From contig JAUJYN010000013.1 of assembly GCA_030737835.1 (NCBI GenBank), positions 1,484,806-1,548,805 on the forward strand: 64,000 nucleotides of DNA, read 5' to 3'. Every line of letters begins with the position of its first letter. The stretch's first letter is position 1. This DNA is from Acorus gramineus (lineage: Eukaryota > Streptophyta > Magnoliopsida > Acorales > Acoraceae). The notes beneath the pieces were generated by a model that did no database searches, was not told where the DNA came from, and saw nothing but the letters and a program-made list of their open reading frames with translations. The translations under genes and the position numbers were made by a program. Of the stretch, positions 33,028-45,485 are shown piece by piece.

Positions 33028-35747
33028 ATGTGTACAGGTGAAAAGTTCTGTTCACATCATTTATTCTTTCCCGGTCCTGTTATTGTGAGTGCCTTGTATC
33101 AATTATTTGTCAGTGTTCTCATGTATGTTATGCAATGATTATTGCAATCAGTCAATAAATTTGGTGTTTGATTGTATTTATTTAAATTGTGTATGAAATG
33201 GTAATCAAACCATATTTTTGTCTTATATCTGGCTATGTTGAACTCTATGTTCGAAGAACATACAACGGTGAAGTGTAAAAATTCTATCATAATTATATAA
33301 CATCATTCTTATTTTCAGTGGTTAAGAAGTTTTAAATCCTTGTTAATACAGTGTGCTAGTTGTTTAACTTTATGTTACCAATGACCTTGTAGAGTGCGGA
33401 ATTGGATTGTTTACTATCCTCACTAATTATTAAGAATTTTACTTATGAGCAGATTATTAAACTATTATAATTTGATGGTGGTACAGTTCATTATGAAACT
33501 CTCTGTACTGCTACTAATGGGAATGTTTGTGAAAGGCCACCATGAAAATTGGATCAATGAAAGCACAGAATTGATCCTCATGCGAAACATTGGGGTGAAA
33601 ATTTTATTGAGCCAAAATATTTATTAGACAAATCACAACTATATAAATTTGTCTCAACCTGATTATAACTTTCATTAGTAGCAAATATTTTTAGATGATG
33701 CTAGGAATTGCATTTCTTTCAAAGTGCACATGGTGGGATGTCTTTCTTTATCTTGGTTTCTCTTCAAATTTTTTATGTTCTTTTAAGAAGCAAAGAGAAG
33801 TGGCATTCTCATCACAAAGCTAAACCATACCCTTTTCTCTGTTAACTCTGATGCTAAGATATGTTCTCTTGCTACAATATCATGAAGGAAAAAGGTGAGA
33901 ATCCGAAATAGCCGCTAAAGTAGATCTTTAAGAGTTGGCTGCTGGTTGTTTTTCCTGCAGAATGCATAAAGAATAACTCTGAGTAAAAGGTTTAGTGGTG
34001 ATGATCTCTCTGTCTTACACTATATATCACCGAAGTTATTAACATTGAAATTTTGTTAAGTCTCTGAAACTGAACAGATATTGAAACTCTAGTTTTATAG
34101 AAACACAAAATTTCAAAGATATTCTCTTTGAAAGAATATTTGAATCTAGCATAGCCTATCTGAAAACAACATCACAGTTTTTTTCTTTTCTTTTCATTGT
34201 TTGAGATCAGAATCATATGCATAAATAAAGAGGACATTCTGCACGGAGCATATTTTCTGTGTGTGTTTCTGTTCTGTTTTAATGAATTTGAATGCCACAA
34301 TGATATTGAAATATGCCCTGCCCCTGATTCTAAAGTGCAAGTCAACTTTAGCTCTGGATCGATGCAATTCTACCTAATGATAACTTCCTTTGTCTGTTTT
34401 AAATTCTTTTAAAATCAAACAATTTTCATTGTTATGATTGTATATGTGATGACATCTACTATACCAGAAATATCAATGAAGCCTGTTCTTATAATTGTAG
34501 ATCCTGTGGAGGGAGCACTTCAGACTAGAATCACAGTTATTTAAGGACCGGTCAGAAATCCATATTAGAGTCAACGACAATGACCAAATTTATTACTTTC
34601 ATGCATAAGGATTCCACATAACCTAGTAGAAAAGATTTCAAATCATTATCTACTCATAATTTTTTTGCTAATTGTATAGATAAAATAGGCAGACTAGATA
34701 TGATCTGCTAAATATGTCTGCGTAGATGAACACCGGGCAATCTTTCACCCATTATATACAGTTTCCTATCTACAGGTCATTTACTTGCAGTCTGTCATCT
34801 CTTATTTTCCACCTTACATTCAAAACCCTATTCTCCATGGTACTCATATTGATATCCCACCTTTTAACATGTTGCCTCCAAGTTTATACATGATGAAAGA
34901 AAGATTTCATAACCTGTATGTGTTGAAACACAAGCTATGTCAACACGGGTATGTATAATGTATATAAGAATACATTGATGGATTGCCTCCTGAGAAATTT
35001 GGATTGGGAATTTCCCACATAATTCTTGACTGGCTTGAAGTCATTCTTACCTGATATATGTCGACTCTATGTTTGCTTAAGCATCCTTGTCCAACCTCGA
35101 TTTTGACAGCTTAAGTTTGCTTTCCTTCATTTTGCAGATCAGAATAAACTTCATGTGATAGATATGATTACCATAATACCAATCACATCATCTAAAAGAG
35201 GAACTGATTTTGTACCATTTCTGTTTGTTTTCTTGAGAAAGCTTGATCCTCTGAAACTGAGTGATCATTGCTTAGAACCTTTGTACACACACCACTCCTA
35301 TTTATTATTTTCCCCCAAACTGCTCAAACCATTTCTCAATTCATTAGCCTTCCTTGGTAACAAAGCTGAACAAGGTGGAATACGCACATGTTTCATCACA
35401 GTTCTATTATAATAGACTAATCGCTGTTTTGTAACTGGAAGAGGAGAATAAGAGCTGGATATATTATGTCATTTTTTGTCTGGTTGTTTGGGGTGATCCT
35501 GGATTGTTATCCAGTTTAAGACAAGCACAACCCTGTATAATAATTAGGGGGCTTGTGCGCGCGTGTGCGCTAGGAGTGGGAATGTGGAGGTTGAGTCGAG
35601 ACTAATCTGGGCTTGTCTAATCACATTTATATATCCTCTATGATGATGACATGAACATCTCAGACAGAACAAATCCAGTTTCTACCCCTGATAGAAAAAT
35701 AAAAGTAGCATAAAAACTGAATAAGCTTACCCATTCTGGAATAACTA
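33028..35747. other. 3' flank of the SWEET gene and intergenic sequence
   Basis: Probable 3' UTR follows the stop codon (AATAAA-like words near 33154). Small frames at 33445, 34197 and 35155 have no domain or splice support. No transposon ends were recognised, so this is the longest stretch of the window without visible TEs. The short end at 35560-35747 should hold the 3' UTR of the minus-strand gene. Confidence 0.5.
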
Positions 35748-36329
35748 TTAACCTGTTTTTGATTGACTATTCATGATTCTCAGTGTGTTTGTTACCTGCT
35801 GAGGTCCTCCTCCTCCCTTAGCATGGCCAAGGGGACGCCCGTGTTCGTCGTACAGTATGAGCCCGCTGAACCTCGGCATCTCACACCGCTCCCCCATCAG
35901 TATCCTCCGCTGCCACACCGGAGGTGCTGTTGTTGGTGCTCCCACACTTCTCATCATCGATGGTGGCGCTTGTGTCCCCAACTTATCCTCACTTCCACCA
36001 CCACCACCACCACTAATCGTACTCTCTGTTATCCAACTCCACACCCTCCCTCCCGCTTCGTCACCCAACTTATTTGCTCCACTCCAACGCGTCGAATCCA
36101 TCAATGCTTTCTTGTCCGTCTCTTCCCTATGATGTGCCAGGCGCCCCTCCTCCTCTCGCGCCGCCTCTTCATTCATGCGACGCGTCCTCCGTCCACACAT
36201 CGAGGCGGTGGCACAGACGCCCACAATGGCGAGGAAGATGCACGCGAGGATGACAACGAGGCCGTGCTGCGTGAGCATCTTCAAGTGCTGGTGCTGGTGC
36301 TGCTGTTGAGAGCCTATCTCGGCTTCCAT
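35748..36329 (-). CDS. Single-pass membrane protein of an uncharacterised plant family
   Basis: This intronless frame encodes 193 residues from MEAEIGSQQQ; an upstream in-frame ATG at 36338 adds three residues but is less family-like. A His/Gln run (QQQHQHQH, residues 8-15) precedes one clear membrane helix (residues about 23-44, GLVVILACIFLAIVGVCATA). A basic stop-transfer RRTRR and a charged linker follow. A Gly-rich spacer (SGGGGGGS) leads to the conserved block WQRRILMGERCEMPRFSGLI followed by LYDEHGRPL near residues 138-167. Small plant proteins with a W-x-ILMG-x-x-C-x-x-P-x-FSG-x-I-x-YD motif form a family of unknown role, from my general knowledge. The gene is much more GC-rich than its flanks, and TG repeats sit in its 5' leader (36350-36368). 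No function is proposed. Confidence 0.85.
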   Translation of the reverse strand: MEAEIGSQQQHQHQHLKMLTQHGLVVILACIFLAIVGVCATASMCGRRTRRMNEEAAREEEGRLAHHREETDKKALMDSTRWSGANKLGDEAGGRVWSWITESTISGGGGGGSEDKLGTQAPPSMMRSVGAPTTAPPVWQRRILMGERCEMPRFSGLILYDEHGRPLGHAKGGGGPQQVTNTLRIMNSQSKTG

Positions 36330-36369
36330 TGCTAGCAAAGTGTGTGTGACCGTGTGTGTGTGTGTGTTG

Positions 36370-37530
36370 TCTCACTTAAAAGGGTGGGTTTGGTTGGAAA
36401 GTTAATGTCATTTGTGGTGATGCTTTGAAAGGTGGACATGTATTGGTGCCAAACATGTGATGTCACCGCTCGTTTTCAATGGGGGAAGTGTCATCAGGAG
36501 GTCTAGCCATTGAAGGAATCACAATCTATGGGAAGTTTCTTTATTTTCATGTGAAGTTTCGTTTTTTTATGGGAAGTTTCGAGTGAAATACTTTGATTAT
36601 AAGTTAAAGGTCAGGTTGATAAATCTAGTATAAAAAAGCGAATTTAATCTATTATTTCTTAATTTTATGAAAAGATAATTTTTATTTTGGATATTCATTA
36701 TTTAAACACTAGAATATAGAATGGCGAAAATGAACGTCAAATCAGCCTTAAGTGGTGAGGACATAGGCAGATCTAAGAGTGGGATGGGCTGAGCTCCAGA
36801 TTTTTCAATAAAAAAGATTTTAATAAGATTTTATTTCTAGGGTAATTAACAAAAACAGCATCGTTTAAATCAATATTTGTAAAAATAGCACTGGATGTAG
36901 AATATTTATAAAAACTAGCACTAATTATCGCTGACCATTTTATTTTTTTACACTAGAGGCCAGGGATTTTGTAGAAGAGAGAATCATGGAAGATCATGGA
37001 TTAAGTTTTTTTTTTTTAAAAAAATATATTTAATTGATAGAGAAAATTATGGAAGATTTTTAAGGATATGTCTTTTAATTTGGTAGAAAAATATATGGAA
37101 AGATGTTATTTTTTTAGCCACTCAATTTAATTAAAAAAATTAATCGATCAAAAAAACAAATTTTCCATGATTTTCTCTTATAACAAAAAAAATCATCTCA
37201 GCCATTAAAATTTAATTAAATAATTCATAAACTCAGCCATTAATATTTAATTAAAAGAGAATCAGTGATCTCAAAAAAAAAAAAAAGAAAAAAAAAGAGG
37301 TGCCCTCCCTTTAAAATATAAAATGACTATATACGACGTTTCCAGTGTAAAAAAAATCCAAAATTAAATATGGTCGACGAAAGTCCTAAAACGGTAGATT
37401 CTAAAAATTGTCCGTACCTTTGTTAAGCTTCCCTTACATTGCACATGATCAGTGCAAAACATCTGTATGTGCTCGGTCATCTGGCATTTTATCATGCGCA
37501 TGGCACATGCTATGATCATATCTTAGGTTT
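36370..37530. other. Upstream region of the membrane-protein gene and AT-rich filler
   Basis: The first few hundred bases probably contain the promoter of the minus-strand gene. Around 37020-37190 a loose palindrome occurs (GAGAAAATTATGGAAGATTT against AAATTTTCCATGATTTTCTC). No gene is recognised. Confidence 0.45.
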
Positions 37531-38139
37531 AAGGGAAAATGCATATAGCCCCCTCAAATATTATCAATATCCATGTCGACTCAATTTTCTAAAAATCCAT
37601 ATAACCCCTGATTTATGACTTTAATTGATCTATCCCGTGCTGTTAATAATATGAAACTGGGAAATCATTAAATTAACCATATATGATTAAATTATCAAAT
37701 TACCCTCGTCTGTTTCACCCAAGACCATCCATCTCTTTCATACTTTCACTCAAATTAGTCTCTCTTTTTTTTTTAATTTCCATCAAAAACAAGTTGAAAC
37801 ATCTCCTCTGCAGTCCTCCACGGCCTCATCGTTCAAAATTGGACCATTAGGAGGAAGACAACTTTGATTCGGTGGTTTTGTGTAGGTAGTGATATTTTGA
37901 TTATTTGTAGGATTTCTTTTATTTTTTTAAAATGTATGAATATGTATTTTCAGGGCACCACTACGTCACGAAATATTTCAGGAATATTTTTCAAAAATAG
38001 ATGACAATTTAATTCAGGATGCTATATGTTTAACCAGGATAAAAATCAGGAGGGGTTATATGGATTTTAAAAAAATTAAAGGGTCAATATGAATATCCAC
38101 AATCTTTGAGGGGCCTATATGCATTTTTTTTTTAAGTTT
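37531..38139. mobile_element. Long-TIR MITE, same family as 2.6-3.0 kb
   Basis: The left end contains AAAATGCATATAGCCCCCTC, and the reversed right end AAAATGCATATAGGCCCCTC. Similarity continues through AATCCATATAACCCC, giving arms of about 75 bp. A CATATAACCCC-type terminus is shared with the element near 2.95 kb. A clean duplication could not be placed. Confidence 0.6.
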
Positions 38140-38818
38140 TACTCATTATCCTCTGTATACGTTCGATTTTTAAATCCTCAAATCTCTCAAAATCCTCAAA
38201 TCTCCCATCTTACATTGTATCTTCATTCAAAGGGGTGATGTGTACAGGTAAAGAAAGAATCATTTTGAAGTTTTCTTTTGAGGAATTGATAGACAAATGC
38301 TATCCCAAATATATTGATTTAACAAACATTTAAAGAGCATATATTATAAAAAATACAAGAAAAGAGAACAAAATAGAGAAGAAGTGAGTTCTACTCTACT
38401 TATACCCTCTCTGCATCAATAAAGTGACTACCCCGTGATGCATTTCTTATCCTCCACCGCAATATCTCTTGCATCTGTTAGAATCTTGCCCCAGTCCTCA
38501 ATAAGACAAATGTGTTAAACAACTCTCTGTTGCGCCTACTCTACTTACACTCCTTGACAAATGTGTTAAACAACTTCAAAAGGATGTTTCAATCAGAATC
38601 CTTTTGAAGTTGTTTAACACATTTTGTTGTTTTCTGTTTTATAAATTTGCAGGCATCATAACAATTTTTCCGAGGCACACAGACGTGTGAATCGTAAGAC
38701 TACATTAAAAGAGACACCCAATGATAACATATTATTTGTCATTATGAATGAAAATGATTTATTTATCAATCACTTAAGTCAACACTACATGTAACCGAGT
38801 TTACATATAACCGAGTTT

Positions 38819-38820
<2 letters not shown>
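38140..38820. other. Intergenic, no gene recognised
   Basis: An inverted pair TGTTAAACAACTTCAAAAGGAT and its complement near 38562-38625 forms a hairpin with a loop of about 10 bp. Nothing else is recognised. Confidence 0.5.

Positions 38821-38821
<1 letters not shown>

Positions 38822-38873
<52 letters not shown>
38822..38873. repeat. (TA)n microsatellite
   Basis: About 26 TA units occur. Similar runs lie at 48801-48826 and 58009-58054. Confidence 0.97.
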
Positions 38874-38877
<4 letters not shown>

Positions 38878-38904
38878 TGGTCCACAAAGTAAAATTGCTC
38901 TTAG

Positions 38905-39578
38905 AAGAAGAGTGTTATTACATCGTTTTTTTTCGAGCTCCAATTTCAATATTATATGTGTCGATAAAAAATTAACAAAGTATATACTCACATTAATGAA
39001 GCATGTGTCGATAGAAATTTTTAACATTTTCTATAAATGTATATATGCAATTCATTGGAGCATATGCTATATTTTTTATAAAAGCATGTACCTCATTTGA
39101 TTAAGTATACTATTTTTTTAAAAATTCTAAACATGTATAGATTGGAATTGGGGATGGAAATAGGGTTGTACGTAACATTATCCCTTAGAAAAATGCTCTA
39201 TTACGTTATTTTTGTAACCTCATTTGCAATTTGTACCTTTTAAATTTTTTTTTAAATATACTTGACAAAAAATAATGTTGATATATTGAATGCGTTAAGC
39301 AACATTACATATTATATTACATTACATTACAATTGTGAAGGAGGCTGCAAAATTTATTGAGTGTATCAACCCCCTTGCTCTTTTGAAGTGGGGCTGATCC
39401 ATCAGATACCAATTCCTAAAGAGTGTTGTTACATTCAATTTTTTTTCAATCCAAAATATAGTTCTATATACCACATTAAAAATCCAAGGAAGCATATACC
39501 TCGTTAGATGTTGTATATATCTCATTAAATATTTTCTTACACTTACTAAAAATGGGTTCATTCAAATCGAAATGGAGC
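38905..39578. repeat. Two adjoining copies of the AT-rich dispersed repeat
   Basis: Copy A (38905-39190) matches 3120-3455 closely in the same orientation (GTCGATAAAAAATTAACAAA, AAAAGCATGTACCTCATTTG, GGTTGTACGTAACATTATCC). Copy B (about 39195-39578) is diverged and ends abruptly at the gypsy pol block. Its right part (AGTAAGTGTAAGAAAATATTTAATGAG in reverse, abbreviated here) reappears inverted at about 48610-48790, beyond the gypsy locus. Confidence 0.6.
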
Positions 39579-39582
39579 GAGT

Positions 39583-40683
39583 CCCTTCCACTTCGAAAGA
39601 ACTCGACCTCGAGTTAAAATCAGGATAGAGAGGTTCTTTCGCATGATACTCGTATGAATCTGCCACATTGAAAGTCCGAGAAATTCCCATGTCTGTTGAT
39701 AACTCAATGACATATGCATTATCATTGATCTTCTTCAAAACCTTGTATGGGCCGTACTTCTTGGGCTTCAGCTTGTTGTAGCTTCCCACGGGAAACCTCT
39801 CCTTGCACAAGAAAACCATGACATAATCGCTTTTCTCGAATAATTTGGAGTGTCGATGCTTGTCTGCGGCCGCCTTGTACTTCGCATTGGTTTGCTTGAG
39901 CTTTTGTTTTACTTCTTCTTGCATGGCATGAGCTTGTTCTGCCATAACCTCCGCTGCAACACTCATGCTGGGGCCTTTAGGTAGTTGTACTAAGTCCATA
40001 GCATGCCTTGGAACAGAAATATATACTAGTGCAAAAGGAGATTTTCCCGTCGAACGACGAACAACACTATTATATGCAAACTCCGCTTGTGGTAGCACGT
40101 AATCCCACTACTTGGGTTTGTCCCGACTAATGCTACGAATCATGTTACCCAAGGTTTTGTTTGTTACCTCCATCTGGCCATCAGATTGTGGATGTGCAGT
40201 ACTACTGCGGTTCAATGAAGTATCGAACATCTTCCACAATGTCACCCAGAAATGACTAAGAAACTTCGTATCACGATCAGAAGTGATGGACTGAGGAACT
40301 CCATGTAAACGAACTATCTCGCAGAAGAATAATCGTGCAATATGAGAGGCGTTTGACGTCTTGCGATATGGGATGAAGTGAGCCATCTTCGAGAACCTGT
40401 CAACCACCATGAATACAGAATCTACGCCTCTTTGGGTACGAGGAAGACCCAACACAAAATCCATAGACAAGTCCTCTCAAACACCGTTAGTAATAGGTAA
40501 AGGCATGTAAAGACCAGTATTTTGGGGCTGACCTTTGGAGGTTTGATAGATATAACACTTCCTAACGATGATCCCGATATCTTTCTTCAGCTTAGGCCAG
40601 AAATACCTCTCTTCTAGACTGGAAATGGTCTTGTCTAGGTCCAAATGTCCGCTCAAGCCGCCACTATGCAAATCACGAATCAA
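39583..40683 (-). pseudogene. Ty3/gypsy integrase with GPY-type C-terminus
   Basis: Two frames, separated by a stop, carry the integrase of a gypsy element. The HHCC zinc domain is degraded: [15 protein letters not shown] and [11 protein letters not shown], where the last Cys is Tyr. The catalytic core shows [20 protein letters not shown] and [17 protein letters not shown], so the D,D,E residues are present. [20 protein letters not shown] module and NVADSYEYH follow. No chromodomain is seen. The product lacks its 3' LTR because homology stops at about 39583, where the dispersed repeat begins. A near-duplicate in the opposite orientation lies at 43890-44950. Confidence 0.9.
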
Positions 40684-40725
40684 TTTCTCCCTCAGAGAAG
40701 ATCATGGGATGCACAATTGATTCCC

Positions 40726-41361
40726 TCAAAATAGATATTCGTCAGTGATGTGGAAATCACTAACGGCCTGGTTCTGTTCGCACTCAACCCAAATGTCTCT
40801 GCAATCTTCATCTTCAGCATGCAAATCCTTCAAGAACTCGAAGCCCACAATCTCATGGGATATCGTCATCAATACGTTGGCTCGACGACTCAATGCATCA
40901 GCAACTCGATTAGTAGCACCAGATTTATAACGAATAATAAAAGGAAATATTTGAAGAAAGGTGGACCACTTGATGTGCATTTTGTCCACGTGTTTTTGGT
41001 TGTTTAGAAACTTTAAAGCTTGATGATCAGAATATAGCACGAACTCCCGCTGAGTCAAATAATGTTCCCATTGCTTCAAGGCGCATACCACGGCATAAAA
41101 CTTTTGATAATATGTGCTCCACTTCTGTCATGCCTCGCTCAACTTTTCACTGAAGAACGCAACCAGTCACTTCTCTTGCAAAAGAATAGCACCTACACCG
41201 ACGCCACTAGCATCACACTCCACCTCAAATATCTTTTCAAACCTGGGTAGAGCAAGGATTGGTGCGGTGCATAATTTCTTCTTGATCAATGCAAAACATT
41301 TTTCTGAGGCTTCACCCCATAGGAATTTTCCTTTCTTCTTGCAGTCAGTAATCAGTGCCAT
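40726..41361 (-). pseudogene. Ty3/gypsy RNase H
   Basis: The frame [20 protein letters not shown] then [18 protein letters not shown] is followed after a frame break by [20 protein letters not shown] and [18 protein letters not shown]. It ends in [14 protein letters not shown] and [10 protein letters not shown]. These are the standard gypsy RNase H landmarks. At least one frameshift or stop lies between the two parts, so this copy is dead. Confidence 0.88.
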
Positions 41362-41427
41362 AATGGTACTGAAGTTTCAAAAAAATCAACGATAAAAAGT
41401 GGCTAGACTATGGAAACTCTGAACGTC

Positions 41428-42113
41428 TCAAATGGTCTTAGGTGTAGGCCACTCCCTAATTGCTCGCACCTTCTCTTCATCTACATGAATTCCTTCAGTA
41501 CAAGCTATATATCCCAAGAATAAGAGGCTACTAGTTATAAAATTGCATTTCTTCAGGTTAATAAATGGTTGATTTTCTCGCAAAACAGTTAGCACCTGTC
41601 GCACATGATCTAGGTGTTCCTCCTCAGCTCGATTGTATATGAGTATATCATCAAAGTATACCACAACAAATTTACCCACAAAAGGTCGTAATACCTGATT
41701 CATCACACGCTTGAAGGTGCTAGGTGCATTAGACAGACCGAAGGGCATCACCAGCCACTCGTACAATCCATCATTGCTTATGAACGTCGTCTTCCATTCG
41801 TCCCCAGGTGGGATCCGAATCTGATGATACCCGCTGCGTAAATCAATTTTTGTAAACAGCTTCAAGCCCTCCAACATATCTAGCATGTCTCCTAAACGGG
41901 GGATAGGAAATGGCACTAGATGGGGATTCTGTTGATGGCTCCATTGTCCACGCATATGCGCCAACTTTCATCTTTCTTGGGCACCAGCAAGGTAGGAACA
42001 GCACAAAGACTCATGCTCTCACGGATGAACCCTTTTTGTAGCAAGCCTTCTATTTGTTCTCTCAGAATGTCACACTCTTTCAGACTCATCAAATAATGGG
42101 GCAGATTTGACAA
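41428..42113 (-). pseudogene. Ty3/gypsy reverse transcriptase
   Basis: The RT starts with [40 protein letters not shown] and [11 protein letters not shown]. It then shows [35 protein letters not shown] and the intact catalytic YFDD in [12 protein letters not shown] short out-of-frame segment (around 41950) interrupts it after the AIN motif. The landmark order fits chromovirus-type gypsy RTs. Confidence 0.92.
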
Positions 42114-42727
42114 ACTTGTCCAGGAATAAGATCTATGTGATGTTGAATATCTTTCAATGGTGGTAGCTTATCAAGCAACTCTTCAGAAACAAGTTCTCTG
42201 AAATCCTCTAGTAATGACTTAATGCTAGGGGTTATCACCACTGGAATTTCTTCTCGTCTCTCCACCACAAGAGATCTAACAACCATACAATAGACTCCCT
42301 TTGCTTCCTTTGCATCTGCCACGAACTCTGTTTCGGATTCAGCGATAGTCAATAGTGATCGACCATCAACTTTATGGCCTTTGTTAGTTGGTTGCAGTTT
42401 TGAGGGGGCCATCACAATTTTATGTGACTTCCAAAAGAACATATAGGTGTTATCTCGTCCCCTATAAGTGATGTCAACATCATATTGCCAGGGTCTCTCT
42501 AACAACATATGACTAGCATCCATGTCCACCACATCGCAAAGCACTTCATCTTGATAATATTTGTCAATTGAAATAGGAACTCTACAAATTTCTGTTACCT
42601 TCACCGTCGGTCCTTTCTTAATCCAGCCTATAGAATAAGGGGCATGATGCTTCTCTGTTGGCAACTTCATGTGATCCATCAGCTTCTTCACCACAAAGTT
42701 TTCGTAGCTTCCACTATCTATGACCAA
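42089..42727 (-). pseudogene. Ty3/gypsy aspartic protease and linker
   Basis: The protease begins MVIDSGSYENFVVKKLMDHM, with DSG as the active-site triad variant, and continues YSIGWIKKGPTVKV and VDMDASHMLLERPWQYD. This is the standard DUF-like flap and second-loop pattern of plant gypsy proteases. The linker to RT follows, ending [16 protein letters not shown], and overlaps the RT frame. Confidence 0.85.
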
Positions 42728-42871
42728 ATCTCAGACCTTCTTATTGATGGTACAGCAAGATCTGAAAATAGTGCGTCGTTGGTTGGAGTACTCGTGTTTC
42801 GGAGAATACAACAATCGCTGTACGGCAAGGTTGACTCGATCTCCTTCCTCCTCCGCGAACTCAGCACCCTC

Positions 42872-43465
42872 TTATGTAAGATCTTCATCAAATTCTTCAT
42901 CTTCTGCATCATCTTTGTCGTCCTCTTCTTCTAGATTCACGGTTTTGCGTTCTGGACATATGTTAGAATGATTTCTTGGCTTTCCACACCAATAGCAATT
43001 GCCTGGCACAGGCTTAGCTATATGATTCTTTGGTGCGGTACGATTTGCTGGGACAGTTGTTTGATTGACACCACCTTGTTTATTGTTCGCACCCTTGGAT
43101 GGTATTCCTTGAGTTATCGTCTGATTGGATGGAGTTTGAGATGCCAGACCTTTTCCTTTGTCAAAGGAAGGGACATAATCTGGGTTGCTTCTGCGAAAGT
43201 TTGAAGAACTTCTGATTTTCTGGTCCATGAGTTCTGCCTTCAGCGCCATGTTATTGGCTTCTTCGACGATCCACACCACGTGTAAGCCAATCCGATCTCG
43301 GATCCAAGACTTCAACCCGTTAAGGTATCGGGTCACACGTTGTCCCACAGTTTTTGCGATGTTATTTCTATCTGAAAGCCTCAAAAACTCAGCAGTATAA
43401 TCAAATACCGATCGATTACCTTGACGACAGTTTTGATATAGTTGGAATAGGTACCATTCATAATC
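42872..43465 (-). pseudogene. Ty3/gypsy gag C-terminal half
   Basis: The frame reads YLFQLYQNCRQGNRSVFDYT and EFLRLSDRN, typical of retrotransposon gag. It ends with the knuckle CYWCGKPRNHSNIC, whose His is shifted one position compared with the usual CX2CX4HX4C, so zinc binding is doubtful. An acidic tail EEEDDKDDAEDEEFDED follows. The N-terminal half of gag is missing: the sequence switches at about 43465 to a plus-strand pol block. Confidence 0.85.
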
Positions 43466-43469
43466 TAGT

Positions 43470-44950
43470 GGAGCGTAGCGGCATCGGCGTAGGTGCTGTT
43501 CTTTCACAAGAGAAGAGACCGATTGCATATTTCAGTGAAAAGTTGAGTGAGGCACAACAGAAATGGAGCACATATGATTAAGAGTTTTGTGTCGTGGTGC
43601 GCGCCTTGAAGCAATAGGAACATTATTTGATTCAGCGGGAGTTCGTGCTATATTTTGCTCATCAAGTCTTAAAGTTTCTGAACAACAAAAAACACATGGA
43701 CAAAATGCACATGTGGTGGTCTACTTTTCTTCAGATTTTTTTTTTGTTATTTATCATAAATCTGGTGCTACTAATCGAGTTGCTGATGCATTGAGTTGTC
43801 GAGCCAACGTATTGATAACGATATCCCATGAGATTGTGGGCTTCGAGTGCTTGAAGGATTTATATGCTGAAGATGAAGATTTTAGAGACATTTGGATCGA
43901 GACAAGACCATTACCAGTCTAGAAGAGAGGTATTTCTGGCTTAAGCTGAAGAAAGATGTCGGGATCGTCGTTAGGAAGTGTTACATCTGTCAAACCTCCA
44001 AAGGTCAGTCCCAAAATACTGGTCTTTACATGCCTTTACCTATTCCTAATGGTGTTTGGGAGGACTTGTCTATGGATTTTGTGTTGGGTCTTCCTCGTAC
44101 CCAAAGAGGCGTAGATTCTATGTTCGTGATGGACGACAGGTTCTCAAAGATGGCTCACTTCATCCCATGTCACAAGACGCCAAACGCCTCTCATATTGCA
44201 CAATTATTCTTCCGCGAGATAGTTCGTTTACATGGAGTTCCTCAGTCCATCACTTCTGATCGTGATACGAAGTTCCTTAGTCATTTTTGGGTGATATTGT
44301 GGAAGATGTTCGATACTTCATTGAACGACAGCAGTACTGCACATCCACAATCTGATGGCCAGATGGAGATAACAAACAGAACCTTGGGTAACATAATTCG
44401 TAGCATTTGTCGGAATAAACCCAAGTAGTGGGATCACGCGCTACCACAAGGGGAGTTTGCATACAATAGTGATGTTCATCGTTCGATGAAAAAATCTCCT
44501 TTTGCACTAGGATATACTTCTGTCCCAAGATATGCTGTGGACTTAGTACGACTACCTAAAGGCCCTGGCAGAGTGTTGCAGCGGAGGCTATGGCAGAACA
44601 ATCTCATGCCATGCAAGAGGAAGTAAAACAAAAGCTTGAGCAAACCAATGTGAAGTACAAGGTGGCCGCAGACAAGCATCGACGCTCCAAATTATTCGAG
44701 GAAGGCGTTTATGTCATGGTTTTCTCGCACAAGGAGAGGTTTCCCGTGGGAAGGTACAACAAACTGAAACCCAAGAAGTACAACCCATACAAGGTTTTGA
44801 AGAAGATCAATGATAATGCATGTCATTGAGTTACAACCAGACATGGGAATTTCTCAGACTTTCAATGTGGCAAATTTATACGAGTATCAAGTGGAAGAAC
44901 CTCTATCCTGATTTTAACTCGAGGTCGAGTTCTTTCGAAGTGGAAGGAAC
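43470..44950 (+). pseudogene. Opposite-strand copy of gypsy RNase H and integrase
   Basis: The + strand resumes at the RNase H motif GIGVGAVLSQEKRPIAYFSE and runs on through [17 protein letters not shown]. The zinc domain follows with an intact CYICQTSKG, unlike the minus copy. [45 protein letters not shown] and [18 protein letters not shown] complete it. A deletion removes part of the RNase H-integrase junction, and in-frame stops occur. It continues directly into an LTR at 44951. Together with 39583-40500 it forms an inverted repeat of about 1 kb. Confidence 0.9.
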
Positions 44951-45473
44951 TGATGCAAAATGGGAGGTCGACGCGTTTTGGGAGCGATGAATCCGAAAGG
45001 GTCCATTTTGAGATTTTCAAATATTAACAAAAAAACTGGCTTGTAGAAATAAAAGGCGCCTTGAACTCAGAATCGTCTGAAATTTTTACTGGAGTTAAAT
45101 ATCAAGAAGATCTTCAAAAGTTGTCCCTACGCCACAACGCACGCTTATTTTTTCATTTTTCCTATTTTGCGGCCTTCAAAATGACATTTTTGCTAGTTTT
45201 AGTAACCTTTTAGATTCTGATTATCTTCTTCATAATAACTCGGACTTGACTAAAATCAAATCCGAAGATATGCAAGGATCCTCTTGAGTTAGTTATAACA
45301 TATTTTTGTTTTTACTATTTTTGGTAACTTTTAGTATAAAAGGGAGATTTGTAATTTAGGGTTGACAGTTTTATGAATATATTTTTTAGTTTTATTTATC
45401 TTTTGAGAATTGTGGTTTATTGAAGGATCTCAACGCTAGTTGGATCTTTGTTCTTGTTTTTCACTGCGTTAGG
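44951..45473 (+). mobile_element. Gypsy LTR, plus orientation
   Basis: The LTR starts TGATGCAAAATGGG and ends just before the primer-binding site TGGTATCAGAGC (45474-45485), which is complementary to initiator tRNA-Met. A TATA-like AGTATAAAAGGGAG lies near 45334. It is 523 bp, the same length as the inverted partner at 46833-47355. Because pol lies upstream it is a 3' LTR, yet a PBS follows it, which is a sign of recombination. Confidence 0.85.
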
Positions 45474-45485
45474 TGGTATCAGAGC

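Noticed and set aside
35763..36335. 190-codon plus-strand frame opposite the membrane-protein gene
   Set aside because: It is a GC-driven shadow frame; the minus strand has a membrane helix and a conserved motif.
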